A stretch of 64,000 nucleotides of DNA from Rhodospirillales bacterium. GTDB lineage: Bacteria > Pseudomonadota > Alphaproteobacteria > Acetobacterales > Acetobacteraceae. The position numbers and the translations under genes were made by a program. Shown here in pieces: positions 1 to 9,040 of the stretch. The notes below the pieces were generated by a model. That model was not told where the DNA came from and did no database searches. It was given only the letters and a program-made list of their open reading frames with translations. The stretch spans positions 62,001-126,000 of the forward strand of contig JANXTF010000099.1 of assembly GCA_025352565.1 (NCBI GenBank), given 5' to 3'. Numbering within the stretch: the stretch's first letter is position 1; the number at the start of each line of letters is the position of its first letter.

Positions 1-1438
1 AGCACGAGAACAGCCCGTGCCGCCCGGTCAGCAGGTAGCCTTCCAGCCAGCCCTGGCAGGTGTGTTCGCTTAATATCTCCATCACCCGGCCGCCGCGCGC
101 GAGATGCGTGTCGTAGGGGAACGTCTCCGCTTCCCAGGCCCGATCCGTGGCGTCGAGCACATCGCCGAGCCGGTTGCTCTCGGTCTCGTCCGGGCCGAAC
201 AGCCGGAAGTTCCGCCGCTCGCCACTGGCCCGCATGACGCCTTCGAGAAATTTCCCGAGCGTCCGCGTCGCCTCGCCGCACACCTGCCCCGGCTGCGCCA
301 CTTCCACCGCGAAATCACGAAAATCGGGAATTTTAAGCGGCTTGAGCCGCAACCCTCCATTGGCGTGCGGGCTGGCGCTCATCCGCCGCTCGCCCTTCGG
401 CGCCAGTGCCGCGATCTCGGGCAACAGCGCCCCCGCCGGGTCGAACAGCTCCTGGGGCCGATAGCCCCGCATCCATGTGTCGAGCAGCGCCAGGTGGGCC
501 TGCGTCGTCACTTCCGGGATCGGCACCTGATGGGCGCGCCAGAACCCCTCCACCTTCTTGCCGTCCACCTCCTTCGGCCCGGTCCATCCCTTCGGCGTCT
601 TCAACACGATCATCGGCCAACACGGATGGTCCGGCCCCGTCTTGCCTGATCGCGCTGCCGCCTGGATCGCGCGGATGTCGTCGAACACACGGTCCATCGT
701 CTCGGCCATCAGCCGATGCATCGTCGCCGGGTCGTCGCCCTCGACCACATGCGGCACATACCCGTAGCCGCGCACCAGGCTTTCCAGTTCCGCCATCGGG
801 ATGCGCGCGAGCACCGTCGGGTTGGCGATCTTGTAGCCGTTCAAATGCAATATCGGCAGCACCGCCCCGTCATGCACAGGGTCCAGGAATTTGTTGGAAT
901 GCCATGAGGTTGCGAGCGGTCCCGTCTCGGCTTCGCCGTCGCCGATCACGCAGGCCGCGATCAGGCCCGGATTGTCGAACACCGCGCCATAGGCATGGGA
1001 GAGCGAGTAGCCCAGCTCGCCGCCCTCATGGATCGAGCCCGGCGTGTCCGGGGCCGCATGGCTCGGGATGCCGCCTGGGAACGAGAACTGCCGGAACAGC
1101 TTGCGGATGCCGTCCGCGTCCTGGCCCACGTCGGGATAGATCTCGCTGTAGGTCCCCTCCAGATAGGTGTTCGCCACCACGCCCGGCGCCCCATGGCCCG
1201 GCCCGGCGATGTAGATCATCTCCAGATCGCGCTTCCGGATGATGCGATTGAGATGCACGTACAGGAAGTTGAGACCCGGAACCGTGCCGAAATGCCCAAG
1301 CAGCCGTTTCTTCACATGGGCGCTGGAAATCGGCGTCGCCAGCAGCGGGTTGTCGAGCAGATACACCTGCCCCACCGACAGGTAATTCGCGGCCCGCCAC
1401 CACGCATCCATGCGGGCGAGTTCGAGAGCATCAGCCAT
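1..1438 (-). CDS. xfp: Phosphoketolase (Xfp), N-terminal part, cut by window edge
   Basis: Thiamine-diphosphate enzyme that splits xylulose 5-phosphate and/or fructose 6-phosphate with phosphate into acetyl phosphate and an aldose phosphate. About 479 N-terminal residues are present of the roughly 790 usual for the family; the stop lies left of position 1. Visible features are the start [25 protein letters not shown] at about residues 79-83, and the diphosphate-binding GDGEAETGP at 166-174. The ATG at 1438 overlaps the acetate kinase stop by 8 bases, so the two are translationally linked: Xfp makes acetyl phosphate and AckA converts it to acetate plus ATP. Substrate preference cannot be read from this part. 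Confidence 0.95.
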   Translation of the reverse strand, partial: MADALELARMDAWWRAANYLSVGQVYLLDNPLLATPISSAHVKKRLLGHFGTVPGLNFLYVHLNRIIRKRDLEMIYIAGPGHGAPGVVANTYLEGTYSEIYPDVGQDADGIRKLFRQFSFPGGIPSHAAPDTPGSIHEGGELGYSLSHAYGAVFDNPGLIAACVIGDGEAETGPLATSWHSNKFLDPVHDGAVLPILHLNGYKIANPTVLARIPMAELESLVRGYGYVPHVVEGDDPATMHRLMAETMDRVFDDIRAIQAAARSGKTGPDHPCWPMIVLKTPKGWTGPKEVDGKKVEGFWRAHQVPIPEVTTQAHLALLDTWMRGYRPQELFDPAGALLPEIAALAPKGERRMSASPHANGGLRLKPLKIPDFRDFAVEVAQPGQVCGEATRTLGKFLEGVMRASGERRNFRLFGPDETESNRLGDVLDATDRAWEAETFPYDTHLARGGRVMEILSEHTCQGWLEGYLLTGRHGLFSC

Positions 1439-2432
1439 GTTGGTTTTCCTCGCGGAGCAGGTCCCGCGTATGCCGTGCGATCATGGCCTCTTCATCGGTC
1501 GGAATCACGCGCACATCTATGCCATCGAGCCAGCCCAGCCCCGCCACGATGCGCTCGCGGATCGGCGCTGCGTGCTCGCCGATGCCCCCGGTGAAGACCA
1601 GGCCGTCGAGCCCCCCCAGCACGGCCACCAGCCCGCCGATCTGCTGGACCACGCGATAGACGAACAGGTCGAGCGCGGCACGGGCGCGCGGATCGTCGCT
1701 GGAGAGCAGCGCGCGCGTGTCCCCGCCGATGCCGGAAACGCCGCTCAATCCGGCATGGTGATACAGCAGGTCCTCGATCTCGCCCACGCTCAGGCCGCGC
1801 GCCTGCTGCAAGTATAATATTATACCCGCATCCAACGCGCCCGGCCGCGTTGCCATCACCAGCCCGTCGAGGGTGGTCATCGACATCGTGGTCTCGACGC
1901 TGCGCCTGGCCCGCATGGCGCACAGGCTGGCGCCGCTCCCTAAATGCGCCACGATCACCCGAGCCTCCGCGAGCGGGGTTTCGGCGAGGCATCCAGCGAT
2001 GTACTCGTAGGAGAGGCCATGGAAGCCATAGCGCCGCACGCCCAGCTCCGGCGGCAACGCCACCGCTTTCGCCACATCGGGCATGGTGGCGTGGAATGCG
2101 GTGTCGAAGCACGCGACCTGCGGCAGATCGGGCCGCAGCTTGCGCACCGCGTGGATCGGCGCCACCGCCTTCGGCTGGTGCAGCGGCGCCAGCGGCGTCA
2201 ACGCCTCGATCTCGGCCAGCACCTGGTCGGTGATCCGCACCGGCCGCGTATGTGCCGCGCCGCCATGAACGATGCGGTGGCCCAATGCGGTGACCGGCCC
2301 GTGACGCTCCATGCTGGCGAACAGCTCCGCGATCGAGGCCGCGCCCACCTCGTCCCGCATCACCTCCCTGGCCTCATCATCGAACAGCGCGACCTTGAGG
2401 CTGGAGGAGCCAGCGTTCAGCGCCAGGATCAT
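1431..2432 (-). CDS. ackA: Acetate kinase, short form
   Basis: Converts acetyl phosphate and ADP to acetate and ATP in the cytoplasm. Family motifs are visible: NAGSSSLK at the N-terminus, HRIVHGG, the TAFH segment, RYGFHG, the phosphate-binding [24 protein letters not shown] and GGIGEH. At 333 residues it is shorter than the usual 390-400; much of the shortening is between the N-terminal strand and HRIVHGG. The ATG at 2432 overlaps the preceding stop as ATGA, which fixes the start. The neighbouring phosphoketolase supplies its substrate. Confidence 0.93.
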   Translation of the reverse strand: MILALNAGSSSLKVALFDDEAREVMRDEVGAASIAELFASMERHGPVTALGHRIVHGGAAHTRPVRITDQVLAEIEALTPLAPLHQPKAVAPIHAVRKLRPDLPQVACFDTAFHATMPDVAKAVALPPELGVRRYGFHGLSYEYIAGCLAETPLAEARVIVAHLGSGASLCAMRARRSVETTMSMTTLDGLVMATRPGALDAGIILYLQQARGLSVGEIEDLLYHHAGLSGVSGIGGDTRALLSSDDPRARAALDLFVYRVVQQIGGLVAVLGGLDGLVFTGGIGEHAAPIRERIVAGLGWLDGIDVRVIPTDEEAMIARHTRDLLREENQHG

Positions 2433-4060
2433 GTCGCGAAGCGCAGCCGCGCCGGCAGCGTTTCCAGGCTCTCCACCGTGTCGAAATCCCGCAGGATGGC
2501 ATCGTCGCCCATGTCGATCTCGGTCACCTGCTCGGCATGGCGCTTGAGCAAGCCGCGCGCGCCCGCATCCCCCTGCAACGCCAGAATCTCGGGAAAATAC
2601 GCCCGGTCCCACAATATCGGGTTGCCGATCCGCCCCTCATGCGTCGGCACCACGATCGCGCGGCCCTCGTCGGGGTCGTACGCCGCCACCAGCCGGTCGA
2701 TCATCCGCCCCGTCACCAGCGGCATGTCGCCCAGGCAGACGATCGCCGCCGAGGCGCTTTCCGGCAACGCCGCGATCCCCGCCTTGAGGCTTGCCGACAA
2801 GCCGGCGGCATAATCGGGAGCATCCACCAACGTCACCGGCCGCCCGCCCAGCGCCTCGGCCACGTCCGCCGCGCGATGACCCGTTACCACCAGCACCGGC
2901 CGCGCGCCGCTGGACAGCAGATTGTCCACCACCCGCGCCACCATCGCCCGCCCGGCCCGGTCGGTCACCAGCAGCTTGTTGTACGGCGCCATCCGCGTCG
3001 ACTGGCCGGCCGCCAGCACCAAGGCCGCCACCTGCCGGGCGGTCGTCACCGGCTTCTCGGTCAGAGCGCGCGGCAGCGGCCGGTCGGTTTCCTTCAGCAG
3101 CCCACCCACCCCCATCCGCATGATCTCCGGCCCGCCGGCCGGCAGGCCGGCGAAGAGGCGTTGCAGCACCAGGTCGATGCCGTTGGCCTTGGGGCTTCGC
3201 GCGCATCCAGGCAGCACCAGCGCCGGCACGTCGCCGATCCGCCCGGCGCAGATCAGGTTTCCGGGATCGACCGGCATCCCGAAATGCACGATCTCGCCGC
3301 CCGCCGCGACCACGCCCGCCGGACCCACATCCCGCCGGTCCACCGTGGCCGAAGCCCCCGCCACCAGCAGCAACTCCGCGCCATCCGCCAGCAGCGCCAG
3401 CAGCGCCGCCGCGATCGGCGCCTCGGCATGGGCGCATCGCAGCGGCGGCAGCATCCGGCCCGTCAGCCCCGCCACCCGCGCCCGCGTGGCCGCGATGGTC
3501 CCCTCGGCCACGCTCGCCTTCAGCCCCGGCAACTCGGTCAGCACCAGCCCCACCGCCAACGGCCTGAACGGATGCAGCGCGAACGCCGGCTCCCCCGCGC
3601 CCGCCGCCGTCTCGACCTCCGCCAGTTCCCCGCCCGCCACCGCGAACGGGATCACCTTGATCGTCGCCACCATGTCGCGCGGCGCCACCACCGCGAAATC
3701 CGGCAGCGTCGCCACCGTCAGCGCGTCGCTGACCGTGTTCACCCGGTCGATCTTGGCCGCATTCACCCGCAGCAGCCCGGCCGCGGCCGCGTGCAGATTG
3801 ACCCGCCCGGTCCCGGCGCGCCCCAGCGTCAGCCCCGCGCTCTCGAGCACGGCGGCGACCCGAGAGGCGGCCTCGTTCTCGCCCACGTCCCCCGGCTCGA
3901 ACCGCGCCGCGATCAATTCGGTTCGCCCGGCAAGCCGCAACGCCGCGATGGCCTCGGCGTCCAGCACAAAACCCTTCTTCACCACGCGCCCCGCGAGCCG
4001 GTGCGTGTGCGCGACCACCGCGCCAAGCGCGTCCTCCAGCCGGACGGGGCCGAACTTCAC
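2429..4060 (-). CDS. Molybdopterin-binding domain fused to MocA-like nucleotidyltransferase
   Basis: A 543-residue two-domain protein. Residues 1 to about 335 resemble the MoeA/MogA-type molybdopterin-binding fold. From about residue 345 it is a MobA/MocA-type nucleotidyltransferase, with LVLAAGQSTRMAPYNKLL as the nucleotide-binding loop and CLGDMPLV holding the metal-binding aspartate. The NKLL form after the loop is more like MocA (CTP, molybdopterin cytosine dinucleotide for xanthine-dehydrogenase-type enzymes) than MobA (GTP), an inference from motif only. The GTG at 4060 overlaps the XdhC stop by 4 bases; an upstream in-frame extension has no domain-like sequence and was rejected. It follows two XdhC pieces and CoxD/CoxE/CoxG-like genes, which fits cofactor delivery to a molybdenum hydroxylase. 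Confidence 0.88.
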   Translation of the reverse strand: MKFGPVRLEDALGAVVAHTHRLAGRVVKKGFVLDAEAIAALRLAGRTELIAARFEPGDVGENEAASRVAAVLESAGLTLGRAGTGRVNLHAAAAGLLRVNAAKIDRVNTVSDALTVATLPDFAVVAPRDMVATIKVIPFAVAGGELAEVETAAGAGEPAFALHPFRPLAVGLVLTELPGLKASVAEGTIAATRARVAGLTGRMLPPLRCAHAEAPIAAALLALLADGAELLLVAGASATVDRRDVGPAGVVAAGGEIVHFGMPVDPGNLICAGRIGDVPALVLPGCARSPKANGIDLVLQRLFAGLPAGGPEIMRMGVGGLLKETDRPLPRALTEKPVTTARQVAALVLAAGQSTRMAPYNKLLVTDRAGRAMVARVVDNLLSSGARPVLVVTGHRAADVAEALGGRPVTLVDAPDYAAGLSASLKAGIAALPESASAAIVCLGDMPLVTGRMIDRLVAAYDPDEGRAIVVPTHEGRIGNPILWDRAYFPEILALQGDAGARGLLKRHAEQVTEIDMGDDAILRDFDTVESLETLPARLRFAT

Positions 4061-4767
4061 GCCGCGGCCTTCGCCGGCCCCCGGATGGCGAGCGCCGCAT
4101 TGCGCCGCACCGCCACGAACTCCGCGATGATCGAGAGCGCGATCTCGGGCGCCGTCACGGCCCCCAACGCCAGGCCCACCGGCCCCCTGATGCGCGCGAA
4201 ATCCGCATCGCCGTGGCCAAGCTCGCGCAGCCGCGCCAGCCGCGCCGCATGGGTCTTCCGGCTGCCCAGCGCGCCGATGTAGAACGCGGCACTTTTCAGC
4301 GCACGGTCCAGCGCCGGGTCGTCCAGCTTCGGGTCGTGCGTCAGCGTCACCACGCCCGTCCGCGCGTCCGGAACCAGCGCGTCCAGCGCCTCGTCCGGCC
4401 ACTCCGTCATCACTGTCACGTCGGGAAACCGCTCATCGGTCGCGAAGGACCGCCGCGGATCGACCACGATCACCGATAGCCCGATCTGCGCCGCCATCGG
4501 CACCAATGCCTGCGCGATATGCACCGCTCCCACGATCACCAGCCGCAAGGGCGGGTTGTAGGCGCGCAGGAACCATTCGCCATCCGCCAGCCTCACGGTG
4601 CCGCTCTCGTCCCGATCCAGCGCCCGCTGCGCCGCCACCGCCAACTCAGAGTCACCGGCACCCGAGGTCAGCAGCCTCTGCTCGCCTCCCGGCAGCCTGG
4701 TCGCCAGCACAACGGGCCGCTTGGCGGCCCGCGCCTCGGCCAGCCCCGCCAGAACCTCGGGCGTCAT
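4057..4767 (-). CDS. XdhC/CoxF-type protein, C-terminal Rossmann piece
   Basis: A 236-residue protein equivalent to the C-terminal half of XdhC/CoxF, chaperones that insert sulfurated molybdenum cofactor into xanthine-dehydrogenase-family enzymes. The Rossmann-like stretch is LVIVGAVHIAQALVPMA, then VVDPRRSFATDERFP and the conserved YIGALGSRKTHAARL region, ending with GPVGLALGAVTAPEIALSI. The N-terminal XdhC domain is encoded by the preceding gene, with the stop and start overlapping as ATGA, so one ancestral protein is made as two chains. It belongs to the minus-strand run from 7829. Confidence 0.88.
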   Translation of the reverse strand: MTPEVLAGLAEARAAKRPVVLATRLPGGEQRLLTSGAGDSELAVAAQRALDRDESGTVRLADGEWFLRAYNPPLRLVIVGAVHIAQALVPMAAQIGLSVIVVDPRRSFATDERFPDVTVMTEWPDEALDALVPDARTGVVTLTHDPKLDDPALDRALKSAAFYIGALGSRKTHAARLARLRELGHGDADFARIRGPVGLALGAVTAPEIALSIIAEFVAVRRNAALAIRGPAKAAA

Positions 4768-5084
4768 GCCAGCGTCTCGACGAACACCTTGACCTTGCCG
4801 CCGCACGCCAGGCCCACTTCCCAGGCGCGCTCGTTGGTCACGCCGAAATCCAGCAGCTGCGGCACCCCACTCGCCATCGTTTGCCTGGCGGCGTCGGCCA
4901 CGGCACCCTCGATGCACCCGCCGCTGACCGACCCCGCCATCTTGCCCGACGCCGTCACCGCCATCTGGCTGCCCGCCGGCCGGGGCGAACTGCCCCAGGT
5001 CTCGGTGACCGTCGCCAGCGCCACCTGTTCGCCCGCGGCGCGCCAGCCGGCGGCCACCGTCAGAATATCGTCGGCTTCGGTCAT
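4764..5084 (-). CDS. XdhC/CoxI-type protein, N-terminal domain
   Basis: A 106-residue stand-alone XdhC N-terminal domain. WGSSPRPAGSQMAV and GSVSGGCIEGAVADAA form the family signature, with a cysteine in SGGC that is a candidate ligand or sulfur carrier. The ATG at 5084 overlaps the VWA gene stop as ATGA and has an AGGGAC ribosome site just upstream; a longer reading from 5264 lies inside the VWA gene and was rejected. With the next gene it completes an XdhC protein. Expected role: maturation of a molybdenum hydroxylase. Confidence 0.86.
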   Translation of the reverse strand: MTEADDILTVAAGWRAAGEQVALATVTETWGSSPRPAGSQMAVTASGKMAGSVSGGCIEGAVADAARQTMASGVPQLLDFGVTNERAWEVGLACGGKVKVFVETLA

Positions 5085-6262
5085 ATCTGTCCCTTCCATC
5101 GATCCATCGCGCGCGTGGGTGCCCGACGCGACAAGGCCGCCACCAGCTCCCGCAGGCTTGCCAGGCTGTGAACCGGCCGGAACTCGTCCACATGCGGCAG
5201 CATCGCGCGTATGCCCTGCGATCTGGGTTCGAAGCCGGTCCAGCGCAACAGCGGATTGAGCCACACCAGCCGCGAGCAGGATTTGTGCAGCCGCTCCATG
5301 TTCTCCGACAGCCCGGCGGCCCCGTCCCGGTCCAGCCCATCCGTCACCAGCAGCACCACCGCGCCCTGGCCCAGCACCCGCCGGCTCCAGTCGCGGTTGA
5401 ACGCCGCCAGCGCCTCGCCGATCCGCGTGCCGCCGGACCAGTCCGGCACGGCGTGCGCCACCATGTTGAAGGCCACCTCCGGGTCGCGATGGCGCAACTG
5501 GCGGGTGATGTTCGACAGGCGGGTGCCAAACAGAAAAGTGGAAACCCGGTCCCGGTCATTGGCGACAGCATGGAGGAAATGCAGCAATATCTGCACGTAA
5601 CGCCCCATCGAGCCGGAAATGTCGCACAGCACGACCAGCGGCGGCGGCCGGGTCACGCGTCGGGTTCGCGCGAGGTCCATGATCTCTCCGGTGCGTCGCC
5701 CGGCCCGGATGGTCGCTCGAAGATCGGTGCGCGCGCCATTCGGGTCCGGCCGCAGCCGGCGCGTCGGCCGCATGTCCAGAGGCAGCACCAGCTTGCGGAT
5801 TTCCGCTTTGGCGCGCGCGATGTCGTCGGCTCCCATGGCCTCGAAATCCATGCCCTGCAACCGCTCGCTTTCGGACACGGTCAGCGTGGCATCGATTTCC
5901 TGCCGCGGCGGCTCGACCGGCGGCTTCGGATCGCGCGGCGTCCGCATCGCCTCTGCCAGCCGCCGGCTTCCCGGCGGCGCGCGCTCAGGCGGCTGGTTCT
6001 CCTCCATCAACGCCATCGCCGCCGCGTGCTGCCCCGCATTCGGGTCGCGCCAGAACATGCGGAACGCCGCGTCGAACAACTCCGTCTGCTCGTGGCGGTG
6101 GACCATCGTGGTGCGTAGCGCGGTGCGAGACTGCGCCCGGCTCGACAGGTCGATCAGCGCCAAAGCCTGCTGCGCGGCCAGCATGTCGGCCGGTCCCACC
6201 GGCAACCCGGCGCGCCGCAGAAGCCGGGCAAAGTGCATGACGTTGAGGGAGAGCGTGCCCAC
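5081..6262 (-). CDS. VWA-domain protein, CoxE-like
   Basis: A 393-residue cytosolic protein with a C-terminal von Willebrand factor A domain. The metal-ion-dependent adhesion site is visible as DISGSM (residues 214-219), the downstream GGTRIGEAL and VTDGLDRD. The N-terminal half is helical and charged with a proline-rich stretch near residues 110-125, as in CoxE. In carboxydotrophs CoxE works with the CoxD AAA+ ATPase in assembling the molybdenum-copper site of CO dehydrogenase; relatives accompany other molybdenum hydroxylases. The MoxR gene lies 8 bases upstream, supporting a CoxD/CoxE pair. No CoxL/M/S gene lies in the window. Confidence 0.9.
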   Translation of the reverse strand: MGTLSLNVMHFARLLRRAGLPVGPADMLAAQQALALIDLSSRAQSRTALRTTMVHRHEQTELFDAAFRMFWRDPNAGQHAAAMALMEENQPPERAPPGSRRLAEAMRTPRDPKPPVEPPRQEIDATLTVSESERLQGMDFEAMGADDIARAKAEIRKLVLPLDMRPTRRLRPDPNGARTDLRATIRAGRRTGEIMDLARTRRVTRPPPLVVLCDISGSMGRYVQILLHFLHAVANDRDRVSTFLFGTRLSNITRQLRHRDPEVAFNMVAHAVPDWSGGTRIGEALAAFNRDWSRRVLGQGAVVLLVTDGLDRDGAAGLSENMERLHKSCSRLVWLNPLLRWTGFEPRSQGIRAMLPHVDEFRPVHSLASLRELVAALSRRAPTRAMDRWKGQI

Positions 6263-6270
6263 GCATTCCC

Positions 6271-7179
6271 TCAGCCGAACGGGGTCACGGGTGCCGTCGC
6301 CCGCAGCACCTCACCTACCAGCCGCGCCGCTTCGGTACCTCTGATTTTGGCGATATCATCTTGATATTTAAGTAATACCCCAAGCGTCTCATCGACCGCC
6401 CCCGGCGCCAGCTCATGCTGATCCAGATGCATCAGCGCCGCCGCCCAGTCGATCGTCTCGGCCACGCCCGGCAGCTTGAACAATTCCTCGCTTCGCAAAA
6501 GTTGCACGAATGCCACGACCTCGGCCGACAGCTTCTCCGGCACCCCGGGCGCCTTGCGCGCCAGGATCTCCCGCTCCCGCCGTGCATCGGGGTAGTCCAC
6601 CCAGTGATACAGGCACCGCCGCCGGATCGCGTCATGCACCTCGCGCGTGCGGTTCGACGTCAGCACCACCACCGGAGGCACCTTGGCCTTCACTGTGCCG
6701 TATTCCGGCACCGTCAGCTGGAAATCCGCCAGCACCTCCAGCAGAAACGCCTCGAACGGCTCGTCCGCCCGGTCCAGCTCGTCGATCAGCAGCACCGCCG
6801 GCGACAGGTCCGGGTCGATCGCCGACAGCAGCGGCCGTTCCAGCAGGAACTCGCGGCCATAGATGTTGGTGCCGGTGCTGGCGCGCTCGCCGCTCGCCTC
6901 CGCCAGCCGAATGGCCATCAGCTGCCGAGCGTGGTCCCACTCATAGGCCGCCGCCGACAGGTCGAGCCCGTCATAGCATTGCAGCCGCACCAGCCGCCGC
7001 CCGAGCCCCTCGGCCAACACCTTGGCGATCTCGGTCTTGCCCGTCCCCGGCTCGCCCTCCAGGAACAGCGGCCGATGCATCGACAGCGCGAGGAACACCG
7101 TGGTCGAAAGCGCCGTGTCCGCGACATATCCCCCGGCGGCGAGCAGCGCCGCCGTGGCCGCGACCGAGCCGGGGAGCAC
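6271..7179 (-). CDS. MoxR-family AAA+ ATPase, CoxD-like
   Basis: A 302-residue MoxR-type ATPase. Walker A is GEPGTGKT (residues 42-49), Walker B is LLIDELDRAD, and sensor 1 lies in VVLTSNRTRE. Such ATPases partner VWA proteins to remodel or load metal cofactors into enzymes. The GTG start at 7179 overlaps by one base the TAG stop of the SRPBCC gene, and the VWA gene follows after 8 bases, so the three should be co-translated. CoxD-like assignment rests on gene order (coxG, coxD, coxE, coxF-like), not on sequence alone. Confidence 0.92.
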   Translation of the reverse strand: MLPGSVAATAALLAAGGYVADTALSTTVFLALSMHRPLFLEGEPGTGKTEIAKVLAEGLGRRLVRLQCYDGLDLSAAAYEWDHARQLMAIRLAEASGERASTGTNIYGREFLLERPLLSAIDPDLSPAVLLIDELDRADEPFEAFLLEVLADFQLTVPEYGTVKAKVPPVVVLTSNRTREVHDAIRRRCLYHWVDYPDARREREILARKAPGVPEKLSAEVVAFVQLLRSEELFKLPGVAETIDWAAALMHLDQHELAPGAVDETLGVLLKYQDDIAKIRGTEAARLVGEVLRATAPVTPFG

Positions 7180-7829
7180 TACAGATAGCTTCCGAAGATC
7201 AGGACGAAGATCGCCAGGAACAGCACGCCGCCGATCCAGGCCACGATCGGGAACCCGAACGGCTCTCGCGGGATCATCGAGAACACGCTGAGCGCCGGGG
7301 GCGGCGTCAAAGGCGGCGCCAGAGGCATGGGGGCGACCGCGACCGCTAGCCCGGTCTCTGTGCCCGCCACCGGGGCCGCCACTGGGTGCGCCGCCGCCAC
7401 GACCGCCACGAAGCGGTTGAAGAACGCGTCCGACATCTGCTTGGCGGTGGCATCGATCAGCCGCGCGCCCAACTGCGCGATCTTGCCGCCCACCTGCGCC
7501 TTCACGTCATAGGTCAGCACGGTGAACGCGCCGTCCTCGATCAGCCGCACCACCGCCCCGCCTTTGGCGAAGCCCGCGACGCCGCCCTGGCCCTCGCCCT
7601 CGATCCGGTAGCCGTTCGGCGGATCGAGGTCGCGCAGCACCACGTTGCCGGTGAAGCGTGCCGCGATCGGGCCGATCTTGATCGCAGCCGTCGCTTTCAT
7701 GTCGGTGGGCGAGGTCTTCTCCAGGCTCTCGCAGCCGGGGATGCAGGCCTTCAGCACCGCTGGATCGTTCAGCGCCTCCCAGACCGTCTCGCGCGGCGCC
7801 GGAATACGCCGCTCACCCGTCATGTCCAT
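7179..7829 (-). CDS. SRPBCC (CoxG) family protein with C-terminal membrane anchor
   Basis: A 216-residue protein of the carbon monoxide dehydrogenase subunit G family. The SRPBCC fold spans about residues 1-150 (start MDMTGERRIPAPRETVWEAL, then ACIPGCESLE, IGPIAARFTGNV and the G-rich GGKIAQLGARLIDATAKQM). A proline/alanine linker precedes a single transmembrane helix near the C-terminus (IVAWIGGVLFLAIFVLIFG). CoxG is thought to tether CO dehydrogenase to the membrane. It is the first gene of the minus-strand run ending in phosphoketolase. The ATG at 7829 was chosen because the homology begins at once; the 28-residue upstream extension lacks family character. Confidence 0.9.
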   Translation of the reverse strand: MDMTGERRIPAPRETVWEALNDPAVLKACIPGCESLEKTSPTDMKATAAIKIGPIAARFTGNVVLRDLDPPNGYRIEGEGQGGVAGFAKGGAVVRLIEDGAFTVLTYDVKAQVGGKIAQLGARLIDATAKQMSDAFFNRFVAVVAAAHPVAAPVAGTETGLAVAVAPMPLAPPLTPPPALSVFSMIPREPFGFPIVAWIGGVLFLAIFVLIFGSYL

Positions 7830-7930
7830 GAAGTCTGATCCATCTGAAAAACGTCTCCGTTGCGCGAGGCGGACGTTACCGGCAGGGTTATGGGCGTGCA
7901 ACCGACCGGCCACACGCTAAATGTGCGGGG

Positions 7931-9040
7931 ATGATCGCAGTTCCCCGCCCGCTCTATATCCACAGCGAGATCTACCGGCGCTCGACCTACGGCCCGAAGC
8001 ATCCGCTCGCCATCCCCAGGGTTTCCACCTGCACCGACCTCATCCGCGCCATGGGCTGGCTCGACCCGGCGGCGATGCGCGAGGCGCCGGTGGCGACCGA
8101 CGAACAACTCCTGCGCTTCCACACCCCGGAATACCTCGCGGCCCTCAAACGGGCCGAGACAAATCAGCAGGTCAGCGACGAGGACCGCGCCCGCTACAAC
8201 ATCGGCGCCGAGGGCAACCCGATCTATCGCGAGATCTTCCGCCGTCCCGCGACCTCCGCCGGCGGCGTCATGCTCGCGGCCAGGCTCGTCCGCGATGGCG
8301 GTATCGTCCATTGCCCCGGCGGCGGCACCCATCACGGCCGCCCGGCGCGCGCCTCGGGGTTCTGCTATTTGAACGACCCGGTGCTCGGCATCCTCGAATG
8401 GCTCGAGGCCGGCCTCGACCGCATCGTCTATCTCGACCTCGACGCCCATCACGGCGACGGCGTGCAGGACGCTTTTCATCACGACGACCGCGTGCTCACC
8501 ATCAGCATCCACGAGGCGGGACGCTGGCCGCATACCGGCGAGGCCCATGACAGGGCAGGGGGGGCCGCGCGCAATTTTCCGGTTCCGCGCGAATTCAACG
8601 ACACGGAAGCGGCGTGGCTGCTGCACCACGCCATCCTGCCCCTCATCGCGGCCCACCGCCCGCAGGCCATCCTGGTCCAGGCCGGTGCGGATGCGCTGGA
8701 GGAGGATCCGCTCGCCCGTCTCTCGCTTTCCAACAACGCCTATTGGGCGGCCATCGAAGCGGTGATGCCGCTCGCCCCCCGACTGGTCGTGGTCGGCGGC
8801 GGCGGCTACAATCCCTATACCGTCGGCCGCTGCTGGGCCGGCATCTGGGCGACGCTGAACCATCTTCCCATCCCGGATCGCACCACCGAGGGGGCCGAAG
8901 CCGTGCTCCGCGCGCTCAGCTACAACCGCGCCGCCGGCCGCAATCCTCCGGCGCACTGGTTCACCACCCTGCGCGATGCCCCCCGCGACGGAGCGGTGCG
9001 CGACGACGTGAAACGCCTTGCCATGGAGACCACACGATGA
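7931..9040 (+). CDS. Histone-deacetylase-fold amidohydrolase
   Basis: A 369-residue zinc hydrolase of the HDAC / acetoin-utilisation / acetylpolyamine amidohydrolase superfamily. The active-site blocks are GGGTHHGRPARASGFCYLND (tandem catalytic histidines), DLDAHHGDGVQDAF (zinc-binding Asp and His) and VQAGADALEEDPLARL (third zinc Asp), followed by GGGGYNP. It should remove acetyl groups from acetyl-lysine or a small acetylated amine; the substrate is unknown. Its stop overlaps the next gene's ATG. It is divergent from the coxG-like run, with about 100 bases between. Confidence 0.92.
   Translation: MIAVPRPLYIHSEIYRRSTYGPKHPLAIPRVSTCTDLIRAMGWLDPAAMREAPVATDEQLLRFHTPEYLAALKRAETNQQVSDEDRARYNIGAEGNPIYREIFRRPATSAGGVMLAARLVRDGGIVHCPGGGTHHGRPARASGFCYLNDPVLGILEWLEAGLDRIVYLDLDAHHGDGVQDAFHHDDRVLTISIHEAGRWPHTGEAHDRAGGAARNFPVPREFNDTEAAWLLHHAILPLIAAHRPQAILVQAGADALEEDPLARLSLSNNAYWAAIEAVMPLAPRLVVVGGGGYNPYTVGRCWAGIWATLNHLPIPDRTTEGAEAVLRALSYNRAAGRNPPAHWFTTLRDAPRDGAVRDDVKRLAMETTR

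Noticed and set aside
2537-4282. A 581-codon plus-strand frame opposite the MoeA/MocA-like fusion
   Set aside because: Arg/His/Gln/Pro-rich repeat-like translation typical of antisense to GC-rich genes; the minus-strand gene has clear motifs.
1-7829. CO dehydrogenase operon
   Set aside because: Accessory genes alone are seen; no CoxL, CoxM or CoxS sequence occurs in the window, so the enzyme served could be any molybdenum hydroxylase.
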